47,208 bases of DNA from SIO4C1 sp039820425 (GCA_039820425.1 JBCBQD010000009.1:1-47208); one strand, 5' to 3'; counted from the stretch's first letter, positions 17,626 to 26,954 are shown. Notes: generated by a model not told the origin, from the sequence alone. Made by a program: numbers and translations.

Positions 17626-18817
17626 ATAGCAGTGCCTCGTGGCTACCGTGCTCTACGATTGAAATTGTCAGCACTGAGTCGCCAAAATTGAGTGCAGGTC
17701 ACCTTGCTGGTAGGCTAGGAGTGCCACTAGGGCTCGGTTATATCTACCTTTTATGGATTGCCCTCATTGCCACTCAACCCGCGTCTCAAATTTACAGCGT
17801 CAGACTAACCTGGAGTATGCAATGTTTCGGTGTAAGGTGTGTCGGCAAACCTTCAATGAACTTACAGGCAACCCTTTCAACTTTATTGAAGTCCTCACCG
17901 ACATCCTATTTCAGGTCTTGCTCTGCCGAGTCCGATACAAACTCAGCTATCGAGATGTAGCTGAGTTCTTCTTGCTTTGAGGCTTTCAGCTTACTCATGA
18001 AACGGTGAGGGCTTGGGAAGAACGCTTCCTGCCTCAGTTCACCGAACAGATCCGGGCGAAACGGAAAGGAAAAGTGGGCCAGATCTGGCATATTGACGAG
18101 ACCGATGTCCGTGTCGGCGGCAGGTGGTGTTATCTGTATCGAGGTATTGATGACGAGGGCAATCTGGTGGATGTTCGCCTCAGCGCCACCCGAGATATGG
18201 AAGGAATCCAAGCCTTCTTTGCCCAGGCGGTCGATCTCCATGAGGATGTCCCAGAGAAGGCCGCCACCGATGGCTTGGCCTCCTACCCTCGGGCGATTGA
18301 AGAAGAACTGGGCCAGGATGTTAAGCATGAAGTTCGACCTTGCACGGCTAACCCGGTTGAGCAAAGTCATCGGCGCATCAAACATCGCTATTATCCTACC
18401 CTTGGATTCGGCGAGTTTGATGCAGCCCAGAGGTTCTGTCGAGCGGTGGATGAAGTGGGTAACTTTCTGAGGCCCCGAACGCAAATGGCAGCATTCGTGT
18501 GGTGCGATGTAGATAAGTCGAGTGTGACAAGGAGGCAATGCCAAATTTAAGAGTGGAGATAATCTCTCAGCAGTACCTGTCCTGCTGTCCCCACGTAACA
18601 GAGTCACTGACTCCGGTCACGCTGACATTAGTAATGATGCCAGTGGAATGCAGACCACGAAAGTATCCTAACCTGGCAGCCTAAAGCTGGGAAGGGGCCA
18701 GGGGAAGTCCGAAAGGGTTAACGCAAGTGAACCGTTGATGAAGCTTCGTTATTTCTGCATCAGTGAAATCAGGCTGACACACTGAGACCAAAAAGGTACG
18801 TGGGTGGCCTAGTGGCT

Positions 18818-18823
18818 CACACG
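18818..18823 (+). other. EBS1 of the group II intron
   Basis: CACACG pairs exactly with IBS1 CGTGTG at 18496-18501, the last six bases of the 5' exon. This supports the insertion point and the intron start. No equally clear EBS2 was found, though an AATGATGCC-like run near 18632 could pair with the bases before IBS1. Confidence 0.65.
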
Positions 18824-19030
18824 TCCGCTAAGCGATAGGTCACAATCCCACCGAAGTAGAGACGGAACCCGCCCCGGACGCATCTCACACACTCGGAACT
18901 GCATAAGCCCGATGGATTCTCTGAATTGCCAGAGTAGGCAAACCGTAAGGGATGCACAACTATCCAGCGGGTAAAGGATGCCAGAGAAAGCGAAGGCTCT
19001 TGTGTAATGTGAGAGATAGGGGTTCAAGCT

Positions 19031-20875
19031 TTGCCCCACATCGAAAGATGGCAGACTTCTGGCAGGTCTTTAACGGTAAACCAAAGTAAAGGAACCGTAT
19101 CCCTTGTGAAAGATAGAGTCACTTCGACATCGGAGCAAAGGAAGCTACTGAAACACTGGACCAGTATCGACTGGGGCCAAGTGAAGAAGCGTGTTAGGAA
19201 CCTGAGACAACGGATTTATCGTGCCACTCAAAACAGTCAGTGGAATCGGGTGAGAAGCCTAATGAAACTGATGCTAAGAAGCTACTCCAACCTGCTGCTA
19301 TCAGTGCGGCGCATAACTCAGGAAAATCAGGGGAAGAAGACAGCGGGCCTCGACGGCCAGACTGCCTTAACCGCTGAGAAGAGAGTCCAACTGGTGAATC
19401 GACTGCAAGACCATACCCTCTGGCAGGCTCACCCGACCAAACGGGTTTACATTCCGAAAGCGAATGGAAAATTCAGGCCACTGGGAATTCCTGCACTCGA
19501 AAACCGGGTCGCGCAAACGATAGTGAAGAATGCGCTTGAACCTCATTGGGAGGCCCGCTTTGAGGGACATAGTTATGGCTTTCGGCCCGGTCGTAGTTGT
19601 CACGATGCCATTGAGCAGTGCTTTCGACGACTCAGGCGCGGCGGTGATAGCTGGATCCTCGATGCGGATCTAAAGAGTGCATTCGATAAAGTAGATCACC
19701 GCTTTATCCTCGATACCATCGGCCCTGTGCCCGGTCGAGAGCTGATAAAGCAGTGGCTAAAAGCAGGTTATGTAGAAGCTGAGATGTTTCATGCCACTCC
19801 TGAAGGGACGCCCCAGGGTGGTCCGCTTTCGCCCTTACTGTTGAACATTGCCTTGAATGGGATGCAAGACTTGTTGTTTTCATTTTCAACAACTCGAACT
19901 TGCCAGTCTTCTTCAAAAGCAACGTCTCAGTCACCTCGCAAACGCACAGCGCCAACCTATGGCTACTGTCGTTACGCTGATGATTTCCTGGTGACGGCGA
20001 AAACGAGAGCAGATATCGAAGCCGTCGTCCCTGTCTTGCAGGCGTGGCTTAAACCACGCGGGCTAGCGCTGAACATGGAGAAGACCCAAATCGTGAACAT
20101 CCAACAGGGGTTTCCGTTTTTGGGGTTCTCACTTCGGCACTACAACGGGAAGTGTCTCTGCCGACCGCAAAAGGAAAAGGTGTTAGCCTTTCTGACGCGG
20201 ATACGGAGGTGGTTGAAGCAAAACGCTTCGGCGTCTCCAGCGGCGGTGATTTACCACCTGAACCCTATCCTGCGAGGTTGGGGCAACTACTACAAACATG
20301 GCGTCAGTAAAGACGTGTTTAGCTACGTTGACCACCAGCTCTGGAAAGCACTCTGGAAATGGTGCTGTCGGCGTCATCCAAACAAGTCGAAGTCATGGAT
20401 TAGAGGGAAGTACTACCGCACCTATCAAGGACGGACGTGGACATTTTTCACTTACGTCACAGACCGAACAGGCGACCGGAAACTGCTGACGCTTGTGCGT
20501 CTAAACCGGATTCCGATTCAACGTCACGTTAAGGTCAAAGGGACGGCATCACCGGACAACCCAGAACTTCAAGACTACTGGAAGCATCGGCATACCCGAT
20601 ATGGGAAAACCTATTGGAATAAAGGCTCGAAGTACTTCAAAGTAGCTCAGAGTCAGAATTGGCGATGCCCAGTCTGTCGTGAGGCTTTGTTTAATGGAGA
20701 AGCTTTGCACACTCATCATCGGTTGCCGTTGAGTAGCGGGGGCAGAGAAAATGAAGAGAATCTGGTTCATCTTCATCATACGTGCCATCGATACTTACAC
20801 AACAACGAGGGTGTGGGTTTGAAGGGCCAAAGGCTTGAGCGGCTTGATGGGATGACTGTCACGAGCCGTTCTTAG
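19031..20875 (+). CDS. ltrA: Group II intron reverse transcriptase/maturase with HNH endonuclease
   Basis: Up to 614 aa. The N-terminal RT0 region has the TQENQGKKTAGLDG block, then RPLGIPALENRVAQ, GFRPGRSCHDAI, the GTPQGGPLSPLL block and the catalytic YADD in YCRYADDFLV. The X/maturase region is VIYHLNPILRGWGNYYKHG, and the HNH domain ends it: CPVCREALFNGEALHTHHRLPLSSGG and HHTCHRYLH. The protein aids splicing and target-primed insertion. A TTG at 19031 opens the frame, but relatives start later; GTG at 19106, preceded by AAAGGA, is a likely start. The last codons lie within intron domain V and the stop is at 20873-20875. Confidence 0.9.
   Translation: MPHIERWQTSGRSLTVNQSKGTVSLVKDRVTSTSEQRKLLKHWTSIDWGQVKKRVRNLRQRIYRATQNSQWNRVRSLMKLMLRSYSNLLLSVRRITQENQGKKTAGLDGQTALTAEKRVQLVNRLQDHTLWQAHPTKRVYIPKANGKFRPLGIPALENRVAQTIVKNALEPHWEARFEGHSYGFRPGRSCHDAIEQCFRRLRRGGDSWILDADLKSAFDKVDHRFILDTIGPVPGRELIKQWLKAGYVEAEMFHATPEGTPQGGPLSPLLLNIALNGMQDLLFSFSTTRTCQSSSKATSQSPRKRTAPTYGYCRYADDFLVTAKTRADIEAVVPVLQAWLKPRGLALNMEKTQIVNIQQGFPFLGFSLRHYNGKCLCRPQKEKVLAFLTRIRRWLKQNASASPAAVIYHLNPILRGWGNYYKHGVSKDVFSYVDHQLWKALWKWCCRRHPNKSKSWIRGKYYRTYQGRTWTFFTYVTDRTGDRKLLTLVRLNRIPIQRHVKVKGTASPDNPELQDYWKHRHTRYGKTYWNKGSKYFKVAQSQNWRCPVCREALFNGEALHTHHRLPLSSGGRENEENLVHLHHTCHRYLHNNEGVGLKGQRLERLDGMTVTSRS
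20837..20871 (+). ncRNA. Group II intron domain V
   Basis: GAGCGGCT pairs with AGCCGTTC with a CG bulge, an upper stem TGATGG/CTGTCA and a five-base loop GATGA, total 35 nt. The loop is not a GNRA tetraloop, a small departure from the usual form. The maturase reading frame runs through the whole domain and ends two bases after it. Confidence 0.75.
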
Positions 20876-21037
20876 GGGAGGGGGACACGGTGACGTGTGC
20901 CCTCTTACCCGACTCTGACAGATCGCAGGCAAAGGATAGGAGAAGATGAATTTTATCGTGACTAGAGATAATTTGACTAATCAGTCCTGACAATTTGATT
21001 TGCCAAACCCCCTTTTGCCGAGGGTCGGAGGTACAGA

Positions 21038-21262
21038 CTATATGACCCAAAAATCCAGAGCTGATTCCACCCCCCAAGATGAGTTTAACCCTTCGAAAAA
21101 TAGCTTGGTCGTAGCTAATGGGAGGTGCTGTTGACCTTGTTTGCTATCGTTGCTGGTGGAGCCATCACGGCGACTCCACCATGCCAGCCCTAAAAAGAAC
21201 ACAATCAAGATAGCAAACGCGATCAGAAATGCTTTGAGAGTAACTCCGTTATCTTGGTTCAA
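21038..21262 (-). CDS. Small single-pass membrane protein, unknown
   Basis: 74 aa. One membrane segment at about residues 10-28 (AFLIAFAILIVFFLGLAWW) is followed by a basic, then polar tail. Nothing further is recognised. The stop is 42 bp from the end of the IS6-like element, and the last 25 residues look random, so the native C-terminus could have been changed by the insertion. A dedicated promoter would lie in the 139 bp before the PatA-like gene. Confidence 0.45.
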   Translation of the reverse strand: MNQDNGVTLKAFLIAFAILIVFFLGLAWWSRRDGSTSNDSKQGQQHLPLATTKLFFEGLNSSWGVESALDFWVI

Positions 21263-21401
21263 AACTGTGACCTCGTCTTTAGATTAGGTATAGACTGGCA
21301 CTCAGCGTTTATCTGAATAAAAATTTCAAGTTTTGTTGATGCTATGTAGATATCTTGAGATGTTGGTTGAGCAACCTGTCATCTCTGAATTAATTTTTCT
21401 C

Positions 21402-22580
21402 TCATTGTGTGATCGCGTACTCCCTTTCCGTAGCACTAAACTTCTGGATTGCCTCCAGCAATGCTTGAGGTTGCGGTGGCTTGGTTAAAAATTCGGTAGC
21501 ACCGACTGATTGAGCTTTGAGACGATCCGCGTGGGTATCTTGCCCGGTCAAGATAATGATCGGTGTTTTCTTAAATACGGGAGAATCTCGCAAAAACTTG
21601 CAGATACTATAACCGTCAGCATTAGGTAAATTCAGATCAAGTAAAATCAGGTCTGGCTTATGTTCAATCAGGATAGAAAAGCCTCGCATTGGTTCTTGAA
21701 TACTGATCATTGGGTACCCGGCTGACTCCAGTATTGTTCTGAGTTTGTGAGCCAGTACAGGGCTATCGTCAATACAGGCAATGAGCGCCTGTGAACGATC
21801 AGCGGGTAGGGAGGCTGGGGCTGGCGGCGACAGTAGCACTGATTGTCGTCTCATCAGGACAGGTGTGGGGTCAATGGCAGGACCTGATAAATCTGATAAT
21901 GGATTGAACTGAAGGCAGTTATGTTCAGCCAGGGGAAGGAGTGCTCGGGCGAGCCCTGCCAAAGATCGCCCTACCCATAGGGAGATATCCCAGAAATTAA
22001 ACTGGCCGGTGAGGTATATCGGGTTAACGGGAAGACTCTCTGAATTGACTGCTTGAGTTAACATCGGGGCAAGATTTGGGCTGAGGCCTCCAACAAAACT
22101 GGCAGACTGCCATTCTTGTTGCATGCTAGCGGCTTTGTGATAGAGCATCTGTAATTCTCTCGCAGAGAGTGCCGCAGTTTTGCAACTAGAGGACAGGGGC
22201 TTTGGCATAGGTTTCCAAACGCTTTGTAGCTCAGCGTAGCGGCTGAGCTCAAAAAAACACTCCTGAACCACGCTGCGGATGATTAGCTTGGCTTGAAGGG
22301 GGCTGAATCGTTGCTGAGCAAACCCTTGCTCAAATAACAGTAATTCCCAAAACGATGACGCCGATAGCCATTCGTTAGGAATATGCCAATGCCAATTCAG
22401 GCGTTGTTCACGGACAGCGCGATCCCATCGTCTAACTCGATGAAACTCATCAACGGGGTATATCAGTTGCCCACCTGATAGGTGAAGCTTCCAAGTACTC
22501 GCACCATTGTCCAGAGTTAGCTCGCCTTCGTCTAACTCATGCAAATTGTTTATGGTTTCAGTCAGCGTTTGAGGGAACAT
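21402..22580 (-). CDS. PatA/PixG-like response regulator (PATAN domain plus receiver)
   Basis: 392 aa. The first 250 residues match the DUF4388/PATAN-type N-terminus of cyanobacterial PatA family regulators: LDNGASTWKLHLSGGQLIYPVDEFHRVRRWDRAVR, and FWELLLFEQGF. The C-terminal receiver domain (about 267-385) has the acid pair in ACIDDSPV, phosphoacceptor Asp in LILLDLNLPNADGY, Thr in IILTGQD and Lys in FLTKPPQ. PatA proteins control heterocyst pattern, phototaxis or surface behaviour, depending on species. No CheA or pili genes are nearby, so its pathway is open. Confidence 0.88.
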   Translation of the reverse strand: MFPQTLTETINNLHELDEGELTLDNGASTWKLHLSGGQLIYPVDEFHRVRRWDRAVREQRLNWHWHIPNEWLSASSFWELLLFEQGFAQQRFSPLQAKLIIRSVVQECFFELSRYAELQSVWKPMPKPLSSSCKTAALSARELQMLYHKAASMQQEWQSASFVGGLSPNLAPMLTQAVNSESLPVNPIYLTGQFNFWDISLWVGRSLAGLARALLPLAEHNCLQFNPLSDLSGPAIDPTPVLMRRQSVLLSPPAPASLPADRSQALIACIDDSPVLAHKLRTILESAGYPMISIQEPMRGFSILIEHKPDLILLDLNLPNADGYSICKFLRDSPVFKKTPIIILTGQDTHADRLKAQSVGATEFLTKPPQPQALLEAIQKFSATEREYAITQ

Positions 22581-22701
22581 TTTTGGAATATTTTTCTAAA
22601 AACGAATCGCCAAGTTGGGAATAGTGAGTCCTGACATAACTGGAATTAGCTAACAGGGGAATCAAGCAACCGTTAGTGGCCTAAGTCATAGCCATAGGTT
22701 A

Positions 22702-22768
22702 AGCCAAATGGCTTAAGCAACTATACTTAATTCACGTTACCAACTTAAAGGTCTGGTTCTGGGGTAAA
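22702..22768 (+). repeat. Palindrome-headed repeat, copy 1
   Basis: Starts AAGCCAAATGGCTTAAGCAA, then TATACTTAA, then TTAAAGG, TGGGGTAAAAGTAG at similar spacing to copy 2 at 22930-22998. AAGCC and GGCTT form a small stem. TATACT reads well as a -10 box. Confidence 0.65.
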
Positions 22769-22929
22769 AGTAGATCGACCCATCATAAAATTATATTTCT
22801 TGATAAAAACCTCAAGATAACGGGAATCCAATCATTAATTTGCATTTATTTATCAAAAAATAGAGTGGAAAGTTAAGAATCTTTGCGTGTAATCCGGTTT
22901 TCGCAATCCATAATGAAAGCTATGAAGCA

Positions 22930-22998
22930 AGCCAAATGGCTTAAGCAAATATACTCAAATCTGAATTGTTAAATTAAAGGCTGGCTGATGGGAAAAAA
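22930..22998 (+). repeat. Palindrome-headed repeat, copy 2
   Basis: Shares the first 20 bases exactly with copy 1, then TATACTCAA and the block AATTAAAGGCTGGCTGATGGG. The distance between copies is 228 bp. An old local duplication or repeated promoter/operator units are both possible. Confidence 0.65.
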
Positions 22999-23378
22999 GA
23001 AGTTAACTAGTCTTTCAATGATGATTTTTGAGCAAATCCAAGAAAGCCCCTAGACAACTAATATCTGTGTAATGAAGTTATATTTTTCATGAGGAATAAA
23101 GCACAAAGAATAAGAATCTTATAAACATAGTTATGATTCAGCGCCCTGTGATCAGAGCTGTGTCAGTTTGGGACATATCGATGATGGCCAACGATTGGGT
23201 TGAATTATCGCTCATTCGTCTCTGTGAGTTTCCAGAGAAACTGTTACTAGGCCGATTGGCTGCATTAGTAACTTGTAAGAAGCATTATTTGCAGCTCCTG
23301 AACCAAATTACTGTTTGATTACCCCATTGATGGGCTATTTTGATCATTTCCTGGCGATTCGCCGCAGTAGAGTTATCT

Positions 23379-24980
23379 ATGCTGTCCCCACTGCCTACTG
23401 ATTTACCCCCTATCAATGTTCTTCACATCGAAGATGATCTCGATGATATTGAACTGATCAAAATCCTGTTGGCCCACGTACTATCAAGGCGATTCAATGT
23501 TGTTGGGGTCAACGGTTTTACCCAGGCAATTGACTGTCTGTCATCTCAAGGGTTTGACGTCATTCTGCTAGATTTAAATCTGCCTGATAGTCAGGGGTTG
23601 GGAACCTTTCGCCAAATTCATCAGCACTGTCCACACATCCCGATTGTCATCTGCAGTAGTTTGGATGATGTTGCCATCGGTATGCAAGCAGTCCAGGCAG
23701 GGGCTCAAGATTTCTTAACCAAGGGTGATTTTGATGGCAAGCTACTGGCTAAAACCCTGGGCCACGCTGTCGAGCGCCACCATCTGCAGCAAAAAGCTGA
23801 AGCGGCCAGTCGGGCCAAAAGCGAATTTTTAGCAATGATGAATCACGAGTTACGCACCCCCCTCAATGCCATCATTGGCATGAGCCAGGTTATCCTGATG
23901 ACCCCATTAACGCCTGACCAGCAGGACTACGTTCAAACCATAGCGGGTAGTGGAGAAGTGCTTTTAGGCCTGGTTAACGATGTGCTCGATTTCTCAAGGA
24001 TTGAGGCTGGGCAGATGCCCATAGCTCGTCAGCCCTTCAACCTGGTGCAGTGCATCGATCATGCCATGAGTTACGTTACGCCCAGAGCGGCTGCCAAGCA
24101 GCTACAGATAGGATGCCAGCTGCCACCACATCTCCCTACATGGGTGCAGGGAGATGTGGCTCGTCTCCGCCAGGTGTTGATTAACTTACTGGACAATGCC
24201 GTTAAGTTTACACCTTCGGGGAAAGTCACCCTAAGGGTGGATATGGCGGAAAAAGTGCCTCCTAATCACGCGGTTGAGCTAAGCTTTGCCGTTCGAGATA
24301 CCGGCATTGGGATCTCACCCGACCAGGGTAATCGGATATTCCAGCCGTTCACGCAGGCCGATAGCAGTACCACCCGTCGGTTCGGCGGGGCGGGTCTAGG
24401 GTTGACCATTTGCAAACAACTCTGTGAACTGATGGGGGGCAAAATTTGGTTTGATAGTCAGTTGGGCCAGGGCTCAACCTTCCATTTCACGCTCAAGGTG
24501 CTGGTCAGTGATGGATCGCCTGTTCAGGTCACAAAACCGGCAACATCCGGGCAGGGTGAATCTGATTTTGCAGAACGGCATCCCTTGCAAATCTTGCTGG
24601 CAGAAGACAACCCGGTGAATCAAAAAGTGATGTTGCGGTTGTTGCAAAGAATTGGCTACCAGGCCGATGTGGCTGCCGATGGGACCGAAGTTCTCGCTGC
24701 CCTCCAGCAAAAATCCTATGATGTTGTGCTGCTGGATATTCAGATGCCCAAAATGGATGGACTGGAAGCCGCCCGACGAATTTGCCAGCAGTGGCCAGCT
24801 CATCGAAGACCTCGGTTAATCGCCCTGACCGCCGCTACCCTGGAGCGCGATCGCATCGCCTGTCAAGCTGCTGGGATGGAAGATTTTCTGGGTAAACCGA
24901 TCAAAATACAAGACCTGAAAGCGGCTTTACAGGCCTGTCCCAGTCAGACGGTTTCCACATCAAGTTACCCGATGCAATGA
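23379..24980 (+). CDS. Hybrid histidine kinase: receiver-HisKA-HATPase-receiver
   Basis: 533 aa from the ATG at 23379; a TTG at 23340 would add 13 unlike residues. Receiver 1 spans about 11-130 (IEDDLDD, VILLDLNLPDSQG). HisKA follows with the phospho-His in MNHELRTPLN, then HATPase with N box LINLLDNAVKF, G1 DTGIGIS and G2 GGAGLGLTI. Receiver 2 is at about 398-515 (LAEDNPVNQ, VVLLDIQMPKMDG, GKPI). No membrane segment, so it is cytosolic and takes its input through receiver 1, as intermediate kinases in phosphorelays do. It is 75 bp upstream of a CHASE4 kinase in the same direction. Confidence 0.92.
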   Translation: MLSPLPTDLPPINVLHIEDDLDDIELIKILLAHVLSRRFNVVGVNGFTQAIDCLSSQGFDVILLDLNLPDSQGLGTFRQIHQHCPHIPIVICSSLDDVAIGMQAVQAGAQDFLTKGDFDGKLLAKTLGHAVERHHLQQKAEAASRAKSEFLAMMNHELRTPLNAIIGMSQVILMTPLTPDQQDYVQTIAGSGEVLLGLVNDVLDFSRIEAGQMPIARQPFNLVQCIDHAMSYVTPRAAAKQLQIGCQLPPHLPTWVQGDVARLRQVLINLLDNAVKFTPSGKVTLRVDMAEKVPPNHAVELSFAVRDTGIGISPDQGNRIFQPFTQADSSTTRRFGGAGLGLTICKQLCELMGGKIWFDSQLGQGSTFHFTLKVLVSDGSPVQVTKPATSGQGESDFAERHPLQILLAEDNPVNQKVMLRLLQRIGYQADVAADGTEVLAALQQKSYDVVLLDIQMPKMDGLEAARRICQQWPAHRRPRLIALTAATLERDRIACQAAGMEDFLGKPIKIQDLKAALQACPSQTVSTSSYPMQ

Positions 24981-25055
24981 AGCTTAACATCAGAGATTTT
25001 ATGGGTTTGGCGGCATTGGCTATTTCATGATGGTTGTATTATCCAGGACTGAATT

Positions 25056-26954
25056 GTGAGGCTACGGAAGAAAACGCTATTGATTGTGGGGAGCGTTCTG
25101 GTAGGACTGCCGCTGATGTCCTTTGGCATTGCATCAACTATTTTGATTAGAGGATTTAGTCAGCTTGAGAACCAGTTGGCGACTCGCAACGTTCAGCAAG
25201 TCCTGGACACCCTCGATAATGATCTAACAGCATTAGCCCGCACCGCAACTGATTGGGGAAGCTGGGATGCCACTTATAATTATGTCCGAGATCGCGACCC
25301 CAACTACCTGCTTGAAAACTTCCCCGAGGATGGCAATACCCTGCTATATCTGCGGCTCAATTTGGTGGTTTTGCTCAACAACCAGGGTGAGGTGGTGTTT
25401 GTCCAACAGTTTGATTTAGACGAGGCAGCTTTGGTCGCCGACCCCAATAATTTGCTGGCGGAGATTCGGCCTTACTTTGGGCAACTTAGCCACACCGAAA
25501 CTGACAGTCAGATCACCGGGCTCTTGCCCCTCGTTGACCATCCCCTGATAGTGGCCTCACGCCCCATTATCACCAGCAACTTTGAGGGCCCCATCCGAGG
25601 GACTCTGATTATGGCTCGCTTTCTCAATGATAGCGAGATTAAGCGATTTGAAGCCTTAACCAATCTCCCCAAAATCACCCTGGAACCGTTGGAGTCTAAT
25701 TGGGTTCCCCCCGTCCTTCAGGCTGAGCTCTCGAACCTGGAAAATCAGCCCCCTAGAGGAGGGGAGACAACAAGCCCTACGGGGACAATAACAGACGAAG
25801 CAGCCGCAGGAGCAGCCACCGTCATCGCGCCCTTGAGTCCAACCGAAATTGCTGGTTACACCATCCTGAGAGATTTTACAGATAAACCGCTGCGGGTTTT
25901 GCGAGTGCTACAGTCCCGTGAAGTCTACGCCCAGGGGCAAGGGAGTTTGCGCTTTTTGGTGCTGGCCACGGCCATTACAACCCTGATTTTGAGCGCGATT
26001 ACGGTGCTGCTGTTGGAGAGGGAGGTCCTTTCTCGCTTAAAACGTCTGGCTCAAAAGGTGAGTCAAATTGGGACGGATCAGGATCTCTCAGTTCGGGTGA
26101 ATCTGTCTGGTCAAGACGAACTGACAGATTTTGCTGCCACTATCAATAAAACCCTAGATCAGCTGGAAACCTCTCAGCAAATACTATGGCAAAAATCTAA
26201 AGCCCTGGCGGCCTCCAACGCTGAACTTGAACAGTTTGCTTATGTGGCCTCCCATGATTTGCAAGAGCCCTTGCGCAAAATAGAGTCCTTTGGGGCTATT
26301 TTGCGCCAAGACTACGCCCACCAGCTCGATGCAGATGGCCAAATGCACCTGCAACGGATGCAGACTGCGGCGCAACGAATGCGACATCTGATTAAAGATT
26401 TGCTTGAACTCTCTCGGGTCACGGCTTCAGAACAGGCTTTTCGCCCGGTAGACTTGAACGGTGTGGTGCATCAGGTGATCGCTGATTTAGAGCTCCAGAT
26501 TCAACAGTTAGGTGCCCAGGTCACCGTAGAACACCTGCCAACTATTGAGGCAGACCCCACCCAGATGCATCAGCTATTTCAAAATCTGCTCAGCAATGCC
26601 CTCAAGTTTCATCGCCCTGACGTGCCACCTATCGTTGTTGTAACCGCAAGTGGTCAACTCCTAGCCCAAGATAGACAAGAAAGCGACAACGCATTCCTAA
26701 AAGGTCAGACGTGTCAAATCTCTGTGGCGGATAACGGTATTGGGTTTGAAGAACAATTTTGCGATCGCATCTTTAAGATTTTTCAGCGACTACACCCCCG
26801 CCATCAATATGAAGGCACAGGCATTGGCCTCGCGATCTGTAGCAAGATTGTGCAACACCACAATGGGACGATTATGGCAACCAGTCGCCCCGGCGAAGGA
26901 GCAAAATTTACAGTTATCCTGCCCTTCAATAGACCTCTCAAAAAGACTTTTTGA
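25056..26954 (+). CDS. CHASE4-HAMP sensor histidine kinase
   Basis: 632 aa, GTG start at 25056. A first membrane segment at about 8-31 is followed by a large extracytoplasmic CHASE4 domain with the typical DWGSWDATYNYVRD near residues 66-79. A second membrane segment (about 306-322) leads into HAMP, then HisKA with FAYVASHDLQEPLRKIESF holding the phospho-His, and HATPase with LFQNLLSNALKF, DNGIGF and GTGIGLAI. The ligand is unknown. It carries no receiver, so its output must be a separate protein, possibly the hybrid kinase upstream or the single receiver at 27.05 kb on the other strand. Confidence 0.92.
   Translation: MRLRKKTLLIVGSVLVGLPLMSFGIASTILIRGFSQLENQLATRNVQQVLDTLDNDLTALARTATDWGSWDATYNYVRDRDPNYLLENFPEDGNTLLYLRLNLVVLLNNQGEVVFVQQFDLDEAALVADPNNLLAEIRPYFGQLSHTETDSQITGLLPLVDHPLIVASRPIITSNFEGPIRGTLIMARFLNDSEIKRFEALTNLPKITLEPLESNWVPPVLQAELSNLENQPPRGGETTSPTGTITDEAAAGAATVIAPLSPTEIAGYTILRDFTDKPLRVLRVLQSREVYAQGQGSLRFLVLATAITTLILSAITVLLLEREVLSRLKRLAQKVSQIGTDQDLSVRVNLSGQDELTDFAATINKTLDQLETSQQILWQKSKALAASNAELEQFAYVASHDLQEPLRKIESFGAILRQDYAHQLDADGQMHLQRMQTAAQRMRHLIKDLLELSRVTASEQAFRPVDLNGVVHQVIADLELQIQQLGAQVTVEHLPTIEADPTQMHQLFQNLLSNALKFHRPDVPPIVVVTASGQLLAQDRQESDNAFLKGQTCQISVADNGIGFEEQFCDRIFKIFQRLHPRHQYEGTGIGLAICSKIVQHHNGTIMATSRPGEGAKFTVILPFNRPLKKTF

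Larger units (their letters stand above)
18502..20913 (+). mobile_element. Complete group II intron (2412 nt) inside the transposase gene
   Basis: The 5' end GTGCG at 18502 fits the GUGYG consensus, and the 3' end CCGAC at 20909-20913 is followed by sequence that restores the transposase frame. The six exon bases before the insertion, CGTGTG (18496-18501), are perfectly complementary to CACACG at 18818-18823 within domain I, which gives an IBS1-EBS1 pair. Domain V is at 20837-20871 and a domain VI-like hairpin at about 20876-20903. The encoded protein is full length, so the intron may be able to splice and move. Confidence 0.85.
17753..20965 (+). pseudogene. IS6-like transposase, nonsense codon plus intron insertion
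   Basis: The gene starts at 17753 with a zinc ribbon (CPHC, then CKVC), runs through FIEVLTDILFQVLLCRVRYKLSYRDVAEFFLL, meets TGA at 17978-17980, and continues in the same frame GFQLTHETVRAWEERFLPQF. The DDE parts follow: WHIDETDVRVGG, ATDGLASY, and NPVEQSHRRIKHR. The stop stands where relatives have Arg, so a single CGA-to-TGA change explains it. The frame is then cut by a group II intron at 18501/18502. Joining 18501 to 20914 restores FVCLTDRRQRIGEDEFYRD and a stop at 20963-20965. Even after splicing, the nonsense codon leaves the transposase inactive unless read through. Confidence 0.82.
17662..20996 (+). mobile_element. IS6-like insertion sequence carrying a group II intron
   Basis: Imperfect terminal inverted repeats (AAATTGTCAGCACTGA at 17662-17677 against TCAGTCCTGACAATTT at 20981-20996, 15 of 16 pairing) bracket one transposase gene. 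Without the intron (18502-20913) the element would be about 0.92 kb, normal for this type. I see no clear target duplication. It lies directly upstream of the iron permease operon. Confidence 0.75.
22581..23378. other. AT-rich 800-bp intergenic region with a duplicated palindromic block
   Basis: No convincing gene. Holds divergent promoters for the PatA-like gene and the hybrid kinase. Two related segments begin with AAGCCAAATGGCTTAAGCAA near 22703 and 22931, each followed by TATACT-like -10 sequences. Short open frames here have no recognisable coding signal. Confidence 0.6.

Noticed and set aside
18550..19030. Non-coding stretch that might hold a tRNA or separate RNA gene
   Set aside because: It is explained as domains I-III of the group II intron; no cloverleaf or TPsiC-like arm was found.
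23133..23318. 61-codon open frame before the hybrid kinase
   Set aside because: No ribosome site, unlike any family I know, and inside an AT-rich regulatory gap with repeats.
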